Below are positions 1-8,987 of a stretch of 64,000 bases of DNA, in pieces. The stretch is from Corallium rubrum (lineage: Eukaryota > Cnidaria > Anthozoa > Scleralcyonacea > Coralliidae). The stretch spans positions 17,893,666 through 17,957,665 of the forward strand of contig OZ035997.1 of assembly GCA_964035015.1 (NCBI GenBank), given 5' to 3'. The stretch's first letter is position 1. Each line of letters opens with the position of its first letter. Made by a program: the position numbers and the translations under genes. The notes under the pieces were generated by a model. That model saw nothing but the letters and a program-made list of their open reading frames with translations, ran no database searches and had not been told where the DNA came from.

Positions 1-164
1 ATAAGATCTTCAACATATGTAATCCTATCAGAGTTGTATTGACCATCATCCTGAACTATTAGGTTAGAATATTCTAACTCCAACTGGTCATCATCCATTT
101 CATCATATTCAGGGTATCTGTTTTTCATTTCAAAGTCGTCAAATACTTCACCACCTTCAGCCAT
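1..164 (-). CDS. acidic protein of the Polinton-like element, partial (runs off the left edge)
   Basis: An open frame starts with ATG at 164 and continues through position 1, giving at least 54 residues. It is strongly acidic (runs of E and D, such as DEMDDD) and has no recognisable domain. The ATG is preceded directly by GTATAG, the same TATA-then-ATG layout as other genes of this element. It lies 7 bases from the chromodomain stop codon and on the same strand as the integrase. I do not recognise it. Confidence 0.5.
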   Translation of the reverse strand, partial: MAEGGEVFDDFEMKNRYPEYDEMDDDQLELEYSNLIVQDDGQYNSDRITYVEDL

Positions 165-171
165 CTATACA

Positions 172-399
172 CTAACCAATTTTATGGATATCGCTCTCGG
201 GTACCCAGCTGTTATGCTTGCTATCATACCCAAGCCACTTCACCAGAGCCATCTTCTTTTTCCTCTTCAGTATTTTCTCCACTTTATACATATGATCCTT
301 TTTAACAACAGCACTTAGCTCCTCTTCATAAAACTTCCCAATTATTGGATCACCCTCTAAGTCCGCTACTTCATAAACATTTGGATCTCCCCTAATCAC
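172..399 (-). pseudogene. chromodomain, separated C-terminal part of the Polinton-type integrase
   Basis: The frame encodes 75 residues with a chromodomain at about 36-75: the YKVEKIL strand, the VKWLGYDSKHNSW core with its aromatic residues, and the closing WVPESDI segment. In Polinton integrases a chromodomain normally follows the catalytic core and probably directs insertion to marked chromatin. Here it overlaps the end of the integrase frame by four bases in a different frame, so it is better read as the detached integrase C-terminus after a small indel than as a separate gene. The listed ATG may be fortuitous. Confidence 0.75.
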
Positions 400-1259
400 C
401 TTAGTAACCTTGAATAGTTCTCTGTGAAGTTAGCCTCATAACCCTTAGTGAATGTGCTTTTGTACTTACTTATCCTAACAGTGTCACCAACTTTAAATTT
501 AGCCAGAGGGTATTCTCCAAAGGTATGTCCAAATAAGGTGTTCCAAACTTCAGCCTCATTACTTTTATTCACATTAGCCGGTTTCATCAGTATAATTCTA
601 TGCTTACTGTTATTATAATTGCTAACCATCGAGTCCAGAGCATCAGTCCACTTATATGTTCCCCTACTGTAAAAGTACTTCCACATAGCCGTCTTTAAGG
701 TTCTGTTAAACCGTTCCACAATGGCAGCCTTCTTATCCGATAGGGTGCTAAAGTACTTAGCACCAGCTCCCTCCAGTAAGGACCTCACCCCAACATTATA
801 AAATTCCTTACCATCGTCAAACTGCACCAGTTCCGGATCCGCTCCGAAACGCTTCTTAAATTTCTTAAGCAACAACGTTACCGCCTTGGTCATACTTCCG
901 GTGTCTTTCCTATACACGGGGATGGCAAAGGCATATCTGCTCAGAATTTCAACAGCCGTCAGTATCCAACGGTATCCCCCATTCCTATTCCCATACTTAC
1001 CCATATCAACAAGATCCATTTGCAGCTGCTCACCAAGGTAGTAAACCCTAGTCTGTCTAAACTTATGCCTACCAACTATTTTCCTGTATCGTGTAAAAGT
1101 GTCCTGCGATTTCAGCCACTCAGTGACCTTCTTCCTACTCACACCAGGGAGACCATCGGCCAGGGCTTTCTGATAAAGTCTCTCAGCTGACTGGTAACCA
1201 GTTGCTGGGTTATAGTATATATCTCTCAACCCCTGTTCCAGTTCTATGTCATTGTCCAT
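396..1259 (-). pseudogene. retroviral-type (rve) integrase of Polinton-like element, C-terminally frameshifted
   Basis: 287 residues. The rve core is clear: first Asp in QMDLVDM (D82), second in QFDDGKEF (D148), and Glu in VERFNRTLK (E182). A region typical of the family (residues 250-275, FKVGDTVRISK) follows the core. The catalytic triad is intact, so the break is only at the end: the frame stops just where members of this family continue into a chromodomain, and that chromodomain is found at once in the neighbouring frame. A single-base indel near 400-420 explains this. The role would be insertion of element DNA into the host chromosome. The gene is on the minus strand with the capsid-like gene directly upstream. 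Confidence 0.88.
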
Positions 1260-1264
1260 ATACT

Positions 1265-1930
1265 CTACGAGATGTACAGCTCCAGCAATATGCTCCCAAA
1301 ACCATTCATCGGGTTTCCATTCTGATCTGTCACATGGAATTCCAACTCATTTATAACACCTTTACCAATTTCCAGCTCTGTCTCAATGTCAACAAATGAC
1401 TGTGTAGAACCGAACAGCGGCTGCTCACTAGTGACTGGAAGACTTACTAGGGTATTACTCTTCCTCCCGTTATACAGATTCATTGATGTAGATATTACAT
1501 TACACATCACCACCAGGTACTTCAGCCCATTATTCACATTTATCAGCCCACTTTTCACATTACTACCTGGTAAAAATATACGGGTGCTGAACCCTAGTAA
1601 AGAGGCTAAGTTGTTATGCAGTACTAGCGTCGTGCTACTGTCAGTAACCATAGTACACTTAGTCTCTGGTTTACTAAGTGTTAATGTAACCCCGCTGTTC
1701 CCCTCAAGTATCTTTTTAAGATCCTGGAATGTGTAATAGCCGTCCCCAAGGAATTTGTCCAGCTTCTTATTGTGAACATAGTAGTTACCCTTACTGCCGG
1801 AAACATTATAGTACTCCCACATTATGTAAGCCTTCTTAAGAAGAATATGTGGATTTTTTCCAGTAAGTATAGGCTCCTCCAATCTAATAACCTTATATGA
1901 CCCTTCTATCAGAGCAGTTAATTTCCTCAT
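1265..1930 (-). CDS. putative Polinton minor capsid (penton-like) jelly-roll protein, short form
   Basis: 221 residues from the ATG at 1930; an in-frame ATG at 1975 would add 15. I chose 1930 because TATATT lies immediately upstream, the layout used by other genes here, and because a divergent frame starts at 1948. The beta-rich sequence has a GYYTFQDLKKIL segment, a LASLLGF segment and a closing segment around VTDQNGNPMNGFG. These resemble a widespread Polinton family interpreted as virion proteins, in which GYYT, LLGF and a DxxGxP tail recur. The family match is from memory and the penton role is inference. The protein is shorter than most relatives, which carry an extra N-terminal part. 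It lies five bases upstream of the integrase start, so the two are probably co-transcribed. Confidence 0.5.
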   Translation of the reverse strand: MRKLTALIEGSYKVIRLEEPILTGKNPHILLKKAYIMWEYYNVSGSKGNYYVHNKKLDKFLGDGYYTFQDLKKILEGNSGVTLTLSKPETKCTMVTDSSTTLVLHNNLASLLGFSTRIFLPGSNVKSGLINVNNGLKYLVVMCNVISTSMNLYNGRKSNTLVSLPVTSEQPLFGSTQSFVDIETELEIGKGVINELEFHVTDQNGNPMNGFGSILLELYIS

Positions 1931-1947
1931 AATATACACCCTATTAT

Positions 1948-2508
1948 ATGAGCCTGAATCTAGGTTACACAACACCGTCTGACAATTCAGTAGGTGAAGT
2001 CACTAGCGATATTAATATGAAAAATTTTAGGATAACTCAAAGAACCCCGGCCACTGATGACAACCACCTGATAAGCAAGAAGTATGCGGGACCATCGGGT
2101 AGGCGTTACTACTGAGTGCTTCCGGCGTTCCACCAATTGCTGGATAGTACCAGACCATTGTGGCGTTAAGCCTGTAATTCTCCTTCTTAGCGAACTTTTC
2201 TGTACTCGTTCGACACAGATGGTGTCGTGCCTGACAACGTAGTGAGTGTGGCATACCGGCTGTACTATGTCACATACAGAGCGACACAAGGTTCGGAGCT
2301 GTTGGGCACACTTACCCTAGGAAATGCAGATAGGCATTATAGCGGTCACTGGTCTATACCTGTGAATCACGACTTTTATGTGAAAGACACTATATCAGCA
2401 CAGCAGGCCAGCAATAGACCATCTGTCGGCTACATATACCCAACAATATCTGGGCTGACTAGTGGTAACGAGAGTTGTATGACTGCAGCGTTTTATGAGC
2501 CAGTCTGA
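1948..2508 (+). pseudogene. broken plus-strand gene of the Polinton-like element, function unknown
   Basis: From the ATG at 1948 a frame runs 55 codons to a TGA at 2113. The same frame has stops again at 2167 and 2188 and is then open from about 2191 to the stop at 2506-2508, giving about 105 residues rich in Ser, Thr, Gly and Tyr. Three stops in 80 bases between two protein-like stretches suggest at least two indels in one gene. It starts divergently from the capsid-like gene, with TATTAT just before the ATG. No domain is recognised; a fibre- or spike-like protein is only a guess. A minus-strand frame at 2027-2254 is treated as a shadow. Confidence 0.4.
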
Positions 2509-3059
2509 ATCAGGGTTAGTTTATGGTACTTAACACACTCTAAAAAATATCTGGTGAAAATATCCTGGTGAATTTTTTTTAACCCTATCGTGGTTGTTTG
2601 TAACAAAAATCCTGGTTAATATCGTAACAAATATTCGCTGCATAATCGCTGCGAAATCGCTTCAACACAAATCTGGTGGAAAAAATATCATCTTGCTTGT
2701 GATTGGTTGTCACCCGATCAGCTGATCCGATCTACTCACGGTCACAGCTCACTTTTTCGGCGCCATTGTAAAGAAAGTCTGCTTTAGAAGCTATTTTTTG
2801 AAGGTATCTGATGCTTTAATTCACGCAAACGAAATGGCACGGTAATATGATGGATAGTTTTGTTGCCGAAAAACTGGAGGAGTGGAAGTTGGCCACTCTA
2901 AAAGACGTATTTGAAGGTAAATTTTTAAAAAACTTGATTTTATGTTTGGGCGGGAAACGATGACAAAGCACTTTTTAACTATTTATTTTAATGTTTTACA
3001 TCTTTTGTTGATGTGTTGACTCTTTATTTTGATATTTTAACGTTTTAAACTGTGTTTAA

Positions 3060-4190
3060 AAGGTTTACTAGCTCTTCTGTTTTAATGTTCACCTCTGGTG
3101 TTTTAAAGTTCAACCTTCTGTTTAATGCCCAACTCTGGTGTTTTAATGTTTAACAATTTGCTGTTTTAATGTCCAACTCTGGTGTTTTAATATTTTATTC
3201 TTGTGTTTTAATGTTTTTCTCTTGTGTTTTAATGTTTTATTCTTGTGTTTTATTGTTTAACTCTGGTATTTTGATGTTTAACTCTGGTGTTTTGATGTTT
3301 TATTCTTGTGTTTTAATGTTTAACTCTGGTGTTTTATTCTTGTGTTTTGATGTTGAACTATGATGTTTTAATGTTTAACTCTGGTATTTTAACGTTCAAC
3401 TCTAGTGTTTTAATGTTTTATTCTTGTGTTTCAATGTTTTACTCTTGTGTTTCAATGTTTTACTTTTGTGTTTTAATGTTTAACTCTGTTGTTTTAATGT
3501 TTAACTCAGGTCTTTTATTCTTGTGTTTTAGTGTTGAACTGTGGTGTTTTAATGTTTAACTCTGGTGTTTTATTCTTTTGTTTTAATGTTTAACTCTAGT
3601 GTTTTAATGTTGAACTGTGATGTTTTAATGTTTAACTCTAGTGTTTTAATGTTTTATTTTTGTGTTTTAATGTTTTACTCTTGTGTTTTGATGTTCTATT
3701 CTTGTGTTTTAATGTCTAACTCTGATGTTTTATTCTTGTGTTTTGATGTTGAACTCTGGTGTTTTAATGTTTAACTCTGGTATTTTAACGTTCAACTCTA
3801 GTGTTTTAATGTATAACTCTAGTGTTTTAATGTATAACTCTAGTGTTTTAATGTTTTATTCTTGTGTTTCAATGTTTTACTCTTGTGTTTCAATGTTTTA
3901 CTCTTGTGTTTTAATGTTTAACTCTGGTGTTTTAATGTTTAAGTCTTGTATTTTAATGTTTTATTGTTGTGTTTCAATGTTTTACTCTTGTGTTTTGATG
4001 TTTTACTCCTGTGTTTTAATGTTTAACTCTGGTGTTTTAATGTTTAACTCTAATGTTTTAATGTTTAAGTCTTGTATTTTAATGTTTTAATGTTGTGTTT
4101 TAATGTTTTACTCTTGTGTTTTAATGTTTAACGCTGGTATTTTGTGTTTTAAAGTTTAACTTTGGTGTTTTAATGCTTTACTCCTGCATG
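3060..4190. repeat. AT-rich minisatellite, about 21-bp unit, in the SAM-gene intron
   Basis: About fifty imperfect copies of a unit near TTTTAATGTTTAACTCTGGTG, with sub-variants such as TTTATTCTTGTG and TTTCAATG. Unit length varies from about 18 to 22 bases. Frames read through it give repeated MFYSCVLMF-type strings, which are artefacts. It lies within the intron between the two SAM exons. Confidence 0.95.
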
Positions 4191-4199
4191 TTTTATGTT

Positions 4200-5132
4200 T
4201 TATGCATCAGTCAAATCCAGAGATTTGTTAGGATATGATAGTCATGAAGAAAAATCATTGCGTGTAGATGGGCCTTTTACAAAATCGTTACAAAATACAT
4301 TCTACATGCATCTACCAGTAACTTTACTTGGGGAGTATATTTTAATCTACCCCCAAGGTGGGGCATTTGTCATGCACCTTTGGCCCCATGGTGGGGGATT
4401 TTTAGCTTTGATGGTTCCCAACCCCAAGGAATTTGTATAGGTAATAGCATGGTTTCGAGTGCAATTTGGAAAAAACATGCACGAGTGAGTTTTTCAAAGA
4501 CTATCAAAATTGCACGAGTCCGAAGGACGAGTGCTATTTGAGGTCTTTGAAAAACTCATGAGTGCGTGTTTTTTTTAAATTGCATGAGAAATCATGCCAT
4601 TACTTATTAATAATATATATGAAAAAATTTATCATAAAGAGAATCTTTCTAATCAAAATTCTTTGTTCAAATAACATACATGAAAAAAAAATTTAACAGG
4701 AAGAGCTTTTTTTCTAGTAAAAACTTTGCACTATATTTCATTTTCCTGCACTGAATTACACTAAAATTGCACTCCTCTCAGCCAATCAGAATTGAGAAAT
4801 TTTTTGATGTATATTATGTCTATTATTAACATTAAAATATGAAAAAATTACAAATGCCTGGGGGTTGGCCTAGGGGGGGGGGGGGGTGAGCATCACTGGA
4901 ATTGACTGATGTTGACAACTCTGGGGTTTTTTAATGTTTAATTTTGTTGCTTTTTTCTTGTGAAGTTGAAATATAAAAATACAACTAAAACAATTACCAA
5001 AGCTAGTGCCTTTGTTCTTTAAGTGCTCATGCATTAATTCCTCAGGAAATCATTACTTGTGGGACTGCATGCTATAATTCTATAATTCTATAATTCTATA
5101 AATTCTAACCTATTTCTTTTTTGGTTTTATAG
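4200..5132. other. rest of SAM-gene intron, no gene seen
   Basis: AT-rich sequence with a G tract at about 4873-4887, an inverted pair of GCACGAGTGAGTTTTTCAAAG-like blocks at about 4480-4580, and four TATAATTC repeats at about 5082-5105 before the splice acceptor at 5131-5132. No coding region can be supported; the 81-codon frame at 4195-4440 has no recognisable features. Confidence 0.6.
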
Positions 5133-5539
5133 ATAATTGTATTGATGAGGAAGAATTTCTACTACTGGACGACGAGACAATTAAGGAGATGATCAAAGCT
5201 GTTAATCATTATTATATAATATGTCATTATAATCATAATCATTAATCATATGCCATGCAGTGAGAGTGTTTGATAAATATCTCAATATATGTAGAAATTA
5301 CTACCTGTAACTCGCAATTAATAAATGTTCGTTAGGCATCGTTAAACATTTGCTTTGTTTCTCTGTCGAGTAAGCTTGTACAAATGTGGATATGAATTAG
5401 TATAGGTATATACACTAGATTAACCGTGAATGATGGTCAAATCTTGACTAGTAAAAGGTGTGAGAACCTGATGATGGTCAAATCAAACATAGAAGCTACT
5501 CGATTCTGTAACCAGGAATGCACGAGGTGACAAACCCTG

Positions 5540-5960
5540 TAACGTTTAGCATAATAGTTATCAAATTAACGATAATATGGTGACATACCCCATGATCTTT
5601 AACATAATAGTTGTCAAATTAACCAGGAATATGGTGACATACCTGGTGATTGTTACCACAATAGTTGTAAAATTAACCAGGAATATGGTTACATACGCTA
5701 TGATCTTTATCACAATAGTGGTCAAATTAACCAGGAACATGGTGAAGTAATAACGAGATAACGATAACAAACTAACCAGGACAGATTGTTGAGTTTAACC
5801 AGGAATTGGTTAAAAATAACCAGGAATATTCACCAATGTTTCCTGGTAATCTTCACCAGGATTGTGGTTGGAATAAATTCACCAGGATTTACTGGAGAAA
5901 ATAACCAGCATAATGTAGGTGCAGTGGGCACATGGAGCCTGGTGAAATTTTCACCAGTTT
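5540..5960. repeat. subterminal tandem repeats of the transposon
   Basis: Four copies of an approximately 55-base unit (CAAATTAACCAGGAATATGG and surroundings) at 5540-5760, followed by scattered AACCAGGAAT and TTCACCAGGA motifs up to the right terminus. The same motifs, inverted, occur at 2550-2640 near the left end. Arrays of short motifs next to both termini are typical transposase-binding sites. Confidence 0.8.
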
Positions 5961-6057
5961 CTGGTGAAATTTCACCAAATATTTTTTAGAGTGCAGAGAG
6001 AAGAGTATAATAAGATTCAACCACATATCTGACAAGCTGTCATCAGAAGAGGTTGAG

Positions 6058-6522
6058 ATGTTAAAGTCACTATACGAGCACTACCACATGATGGCCACCT
6101 GCTACCAGTGGCAATTTAAGAGACTCTCTAGGATTAATTTAACCCTGAACATGTCTGCTATCTTCCTAACTGTAGCCGGCGGAGCATTTAGTGCATTGGG
6201 CGGATTCGCTACATTATCTATCAGTGCTATCGGACTTCTTATGCATGGGTATATCAAGAACAAAAAGATAGCAGAGAAAGTCAGCCAGTGTGAGGTGGCA
6301 TACAAGAGCTACACAAAGTCCCTCAACACCATCAAAGGATATCTTAGAGGTATTGAGTTTGACAGATCCACAATGTTCAGCAATCTAACTATGGTAGACA
6401 ACATAATAAATGACAGCACCATGCCATTGGAGAAGAAAATAAAGGATAGGTATAGTAGGGTCTACAGAGGTCATGCATATATGAAATTATCAGAGTATTA
6501 TGGAGGACTTCGAGGAGTTTGA
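6058..6522 (+). CDS. two-helix membrane protein, SLATT-like, N-terminus cut by the transposon
   Basis: 154 residues from the ATG at 6058, but the frame is open back to the transposon junction at 5994, so the true start was probably left of 2536 and has been cut off. Two hydrophobic helices at about 28-45 and 47-63 (FLTVAGGAFSALGG and TLSISAIGLLMHG) are followed by a long, mostly helical tail. A paired N-terminal hairpin plus helical bundle resembles SLATT-type 2TM proteins; this is inference from pattern only. It overlaps the next gene by 23 bases and begins a run of membrane-protein genes, so a virion-membrane or host-membrane role is likely. Confidence 0.6.
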   Translation: MLKSLYEHYHMMATCYQWQFKRLSRINLTLNMSAIFLTVAGGAFSALGGFATLSISAIGLLMHGYIKNKKIAEKVSQCEVAYKSYTKSLNTIKGYLRGIEFDRSTMFSNLTMVDNIINDSTMPLEKKIKDRYSRVYRGHAYMKLSEYYGGLRGV

Positions 6523-6988
6523 TATGAATGCTTTAGGTAGTTATAAGGTTCCTGATGATGATGGCAGTCAGGTTGCTGACTATGACATCCCAGAACAGAT
6601 TGAAGAAACAGATCTCGGCGGAACTGCTGACCAACCAGAGCATTATACCGACAGTCATTCTAGAATAATCGTTTCTGAAGATAAGATGAGGCAGATCAGG
6701 AGACGTCATGAGTACAGAGACACGGAGGATTTCTTCACTAACATTCTAGACCTTGAGCCTGGATGTAATGATCCCAGGTTCGTAGACTACCTGTTGGATA
6801 ACGATGCCTTCAAGATCACTAGGGAGCTGAGCGATACAGGTCTTGTTAATGACTACTCTGTAAAATACCTCGGAGGTGAGTTCAGATCAATTGGTAGGGT
6901 TCTCACAGATGAGGAGAGTAATACGCTAAGGACTGGTATAAGGGAGGACTATGAAGAGGGCTGGTGTGTTAGCTGGTATTGGCCTTAG
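6500..6988 (+). CDS. acidic soluble protein of the Polinton-like element, unknown
   Basis: 162 residues, very acidic in the first 60 (EDFEEFD, PDDDGSQ, EQIEETD) and mixed charge after. No transmembrane segment and no recognised domain. Its start overlaps the preceding membrane-protein gene by 23 bases and its end overlaps the next by 38, which argues for a real, tightly packed gene. The ATG at 6500 is preceded by AGTATT. The composition resembles the acidic start of the protein at 1-164, but no alignment is claimed. Confidence 0.55.
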   Translation: MEDFEEFDMNALGSYKVPDDDGSQVADYDIPEQIEETDLGGTADQPEHYTDSHSRIIVSEDKMRQIRRRHEYRDTEDFFTNILDLEPGCNDPRFVDYLLDNDAFKITRELSDTGLVNDYSVKYLGGEFRSIGRVLTDEESNTLRTGIREDYEEGWCVSWYWP

Positions 6989-7217
6989 CATAGTAGCAGT
7001 AGTCACAGGGCTAGCAGTCGGACTAACAAGAGGAGGTTCAGATGTGATACATGCGGGGAAGAAGAGGAGGGAGTGGGAAAAGCTTAACCCAGCTAAGGTT
7101 AGTATACCATGGTCAGATATTGAGGAGGCTGGTGGAAGTGCCTTGGTTTTTACTGGTAAGTATCTCACAGTTATCTTATCGATGTCTGCAGGTTACCTCA
7201 TAGTAAGACGTAAGTGA
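6951..7217 (+). CDS. small two-TM membrane protein
   Basis: 88 residues. A first hydrophobic helix at about 5-25 (VLAGIGLSIVAVVTGLAVGL) has only KR before it; a polar, basic loop (GKKRREWEKLNP) follows, then a second helix at about 66-84 (FTGKYLTVILSMSAGYLIV), and the protein ends RRK. It overlaps the upstream acidic gene by 38 bases. The last 70 bases contain a TATCTCACAGTTATCT block that recurs twice in the spacer downstream. Probably a small virion-membrane protein; the role is inference. Confidence 0.55.
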   Translation: MKRAGVLAGIGLSIVAVVTGLAVGLTRGGSDVIHAGKKRREWEKLNPAKVSIPWSDIEEAGGSALVFTGKYLTVILSMSAGYLIVRRK

Positions 7218-7459
7218 AAATAATGAATTTCGGTTGGTTTAGTCGCTAGCATCACTTTTTGACTTTGCCCTATACTAACCCTAGGGGAAATCACGGATTT
7301 CAACCGGTTTTGTTCATAGCATCACCTTTTTTACCTGAAAAATGAAAACATGTTAATCACAACTATAGACTTTTCAGGTGTTTTCACTGTAAGATACCTC
7401 ACAGTTATCTGCAAGATATCTCACAGTTATCTGTAAGTAAATCTGAGGCATACTATAAG
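7218..7459 (+). promoter_or_regulatory. spacer with duplicated regulatory-looking modules
   Basis: Two approximately 75-base modules each carry GGATTTC/GAATTTC, a GGTTGGTTT or AACCGGTTT block and an AGCATCAC(T/C)TTTTT block. The latter is the reverse complement of the AAAAAGTGATG motif found at 10052, 10138 and 15551-15773. Next are two copies of TATCTCACAGTTATCTG, and finally GGCATACTATAAG just before the next ATG at 7460. This is the largest non-coding gap in the membrane-gene cluster, so a promoter for the downstream genes is likely. Confidence 0.5.
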
Positions 7460-7762
7460 ATGTCTGACAGTAAAGATCCTAAGATAACCACTGAAGTCAA
7501 GACCAAGGACCCGAAACGTGTAGAGGCAGGTAAAAGGCTGGCAGCAATATCTAAGGCCGCGAAAGAGAAGAAGATGAAGGAGAAGATAAAGATGGAGGAA
7601 CCAGAAGGGTGGACATTACCTAATGGCTATATGATAGGCTTAGCAGGTCTCGCGGTGGCAGGCATGTCACTATACTTTTCATGGAGGAGTGATAGGAGGG
7701 AAGTAGTAGCCGCTTCTGTTATCACACCAGCTGCACCAGTCAGTAGGCTGGAGACCTTGTAA
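7460..7762 (+). CDS. single-TM membrane protein with basic N-terminus
   Basis: 100 residues. The first 50 are lysine-rich and probably helical (AAISKAAKEKKMKEKIKMEE); one hydrophobic helix follows at about 57-74 (YMIGLAGLAVAGMSLYF), then a short SWRSDRR stop-transfer and a Thr/Pro/Ala tail. The ATG is placed by the ACTATAAG directly upstream. The basic segment could bind nucleic acid or the capsid interior while the helix sits in a membrane; this is inference. No family recognised. Confidence 0.5.
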   Translation: MSDSKDPKITTEVKTKDPKRVEAGKRLAAISKAAKEKKMKEKIKMEEPEGWTLPNGYMIGLAGLAVAGMSLYFSWRSDRREVVAASVITPAAPVSRLETL

Positions 7763-7780
7763 CTAAATATAGCTAAGGTT

Positions 7781-8014
7781 ATGACTACCCAGAGGAAGGA
7801 ATTTATGAATGAGGCATTCGATTCTGTTCTTGTGACAATAGGAGTTGTTATATTTAGCATGGCTAGTAAGAAACTGCTCAGAGAACCTCTAACAACAGCT
7901 GAGAGTATGAAGTCATATGTGAAGCTAGCGGTTGGTATCACAGCATCAACACTAACTGTTAAATACCTGCAGCAGAAAAAGTACATACCTGAGGATCCAT
8001 TTAAGAATACCTAG
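7781..8014 (+). CDS. small two-helix membrane protein
   Basis: 77 residues with hydrophobic stretches at about 14-28 (FDSVLVTIGVVIFSMAS) and 46-61 (YVKLAVGITASTLTVKYL), separated by a basic loop KKLLREP. It begins 18 bases after the preceding stop and ends eight bases before the next start, in keeping with one co-expressed block. No recognised family. Confidence 0.5.
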   Translation: MTTQRKEFMNEAFDSVLVTIGVVIFSMASKKLLREPLTTAESMKSYVKLAVGITASTLTVKYLQQKKYIPEDPFKNT

Positions 8015-8022
8015 TTAACATT

Positions 8023-8448
8023 ATGGCGGGTGCATTAGCAGGCGGGGTTATCCAGACAACATTCGCGGCGATTAGTTTTGCTGGGGCAGGGTTTCTATTT
8101 AGCAAGCTTCACCACACAGGGTATGAGAAGGAGATTAAGAGGCACAACCTCAGCTTGGAAAAGTTGGCATCGGCCAAGGAAGCATTCTATGAGAATGAGA
8201 TAAAACATAAGGATAGGTTGGCTCAACTTAGGGCAGAGCTGAGTGACGCCAACGCTGATATAAATGCTACTAACAGGGCACTTGATAAGCTTAGGACATA
8301 TACCTCAAACGGTATGACTTTCAGGGGTGAGCCTAAACTTGAGGACTTCTATAGACCATCTGAGGAGATGAAAAAGTACCAGTCGATGTTCATAGCTATA
8401 GCGGGACTGTCTGCGGGTTTCATAGCGCATAGGAGCGGACTAATATAA
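8023..8448 (+). CDS. membrane protein with central coiled coil and TM at both ends
   Basis: 141 residues. A glycine-rich hydrophobic segment at 2-27 (GALAGGVIQTTFAAISFAG) is followed by a long charged helix at about 33-90 with heptad-like spacing (YEKEIKRHNLSLEKLASAKE and onward), then a second hydrophobic helix at about 120-138 (FIAIAGLSAGFIAH). The dumb-bell layout suggests a protein bridging or spanning a membrane. It belongs to the same tight cluster; no family recognised. Confidence 0.5.
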   Translation: MAGALAGGVIQTTFAAISFAGAGFLFSKLHHTGYEKEIKRHNLSLEKLASAKEAFYENEIKHKDRLAQLRAELSDANADINATNRALDKLRTYTSNGMTFRGEPKLEDFYRPSEEMKKYQSMFIAIAGLSAGFIAHRSGLI

Positions 8449-8461
8449 CCTACTGTATTAC

Positions 8462-8962
8462 ATGAGCGTAAGTAATGCGCGATGGGAGCGTACTGAGAAA
8501 ATGTATACATGTGTATGCGGTGGGTATTGCGCTAACATAAGTGATCACCCAACCTGTACATCATGTGGATTCCAAAAGCCATTCACAATATTTGTTCCAG
8601 AGAGAGATCCAATGGCATGGAGCAAGAGAAAGTCAGTGCATAGGAGAGACAGGTGGTTTTCTAAAAGGATACTAGGAGTTGTCAGGAGTTCCGATAAGGC
8701 GGTCCTGAGAGCTGATTTCATTAAGGTTCTATCAGTTCTAGTTAGTAAGAAGCTAATAAGAAAAAATGTGAGCAGGTACAGCTACTATATAATAAGGCTG
8801 GCCAGTCGCAGAGGCTTCCCACTACTTGAAGACGTTAAGGACATGCGCGACGGGTATGTTAGGTATATGTTTGATAACAGATTGTTCGGAGAAGTATATA
8901 AGGAGCTGGGTTGGGATGCTGACTGCAAATGTCCTATGTTTCTGAGTTGGAAGGACACTTAA
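8462..8962 (+). CDS. zinc-ribbon protein, possibly VLTF3-like
   Basis: 166 residues. Residues 17-37 hold two cysteine clusters (CVCGGYC and CTSCGF), a zinc-ribbon pattern. The rest is basic and helical, ending around GFPLLEDVKDMRDGYVRYM and a KELGW segment. A zinc ribbon followed by a helical domain ending in a W-containing motif is loosely reminiscent of the late transcription factor VLTF3 family of large DNA viruses and Polinton-like viruses; this is a weak impression from memory, to be tested by profile search. If right, it would turn on late genes of this element. Confidence 0.5.
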   Translation: MSVSNARWERTEKMYTCVCGGYCANISDHPTCTSCGFQKPFTIFVPERDPMAWSKRKSVHRRDRWFSKRILGVVRSSDKAVLRADFIKVLSVLVSKKLIRKNVSRYSYYIIRLASRRGFPLLEDVKDMRDGYVRYMFDNRLFGEVYKELGWDADCKCPMFLSWKDT

Positions 8963-8987
8963 AGAAATAATTTTATGTGCCTGGTAT

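Larger units (their letters stand above)
2850..5241 (+). pseudogene. SAM-domain gene fragment (two exons) inside the transposon
   Basis: Exon 1 starts at ATG 2850 (an ATG at 2847 is also in frame) and ends at 2916 before GTAAAT; exon 2 begins at 5133 after TTTTATAG. The phase matches across the 2.2-kb intron. The two exons give the first part of a sterile-alpha-motif domain: FVAEKLEEWKL in exon 1, then a DEEEFLLLDDETIKEMI helix in exon 2. After that the frame runs into low-complexity Asn/His/Tyr codons and a stop, so the second half of the SAM domain and anything beyond it is missing. Probably the 5' remnant of the autonomous element's own gene, or a captured host exon pair. Confidence 0.55.
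2536..5993. mobile_element. 3.46-kb terminal-inverted-repeat DNA transposon inserted in the Polinton-like element
   Basis: The left end reads CACTCTAAAAAATATCTGG and the right end is its near-perfect inverse, ending TATTTTTTAGAGTG. Inside both ends are many short subterminal copies of CCTGGTGAA or AACCAGGAAT. Polinton genes lie on both sides. The only possible target duplication is a CA dinucleotide on each side. A CAC start, dense subterminal repeats and a 2-3 base duplication fit the CMC/EnSpm type, but there is no transposase, so the assignment is tentative. It contains two SAM-domain exons and a minisatellite, and is probably a deletion derivative that moves in trans. Confidence 0.8.

Noticed and set aside
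2027..2289. Minus-strand frames of 75-100 codons
   Set aside because: They overlap a better plus-strand gene remnant and have no recognisable domain; openness is probably chance.
3169..4090. Plus-strand frames with repeated MFYSCVLMF strings
   Set aside because: Translation of the 21-bp minisatellite.
5561..5770. Minus-strand frame with repeated VTIFLVNLTTI that looks membrane-like
   Set aside because: Produced by the 55-bp subterminal repeats of the transposon.
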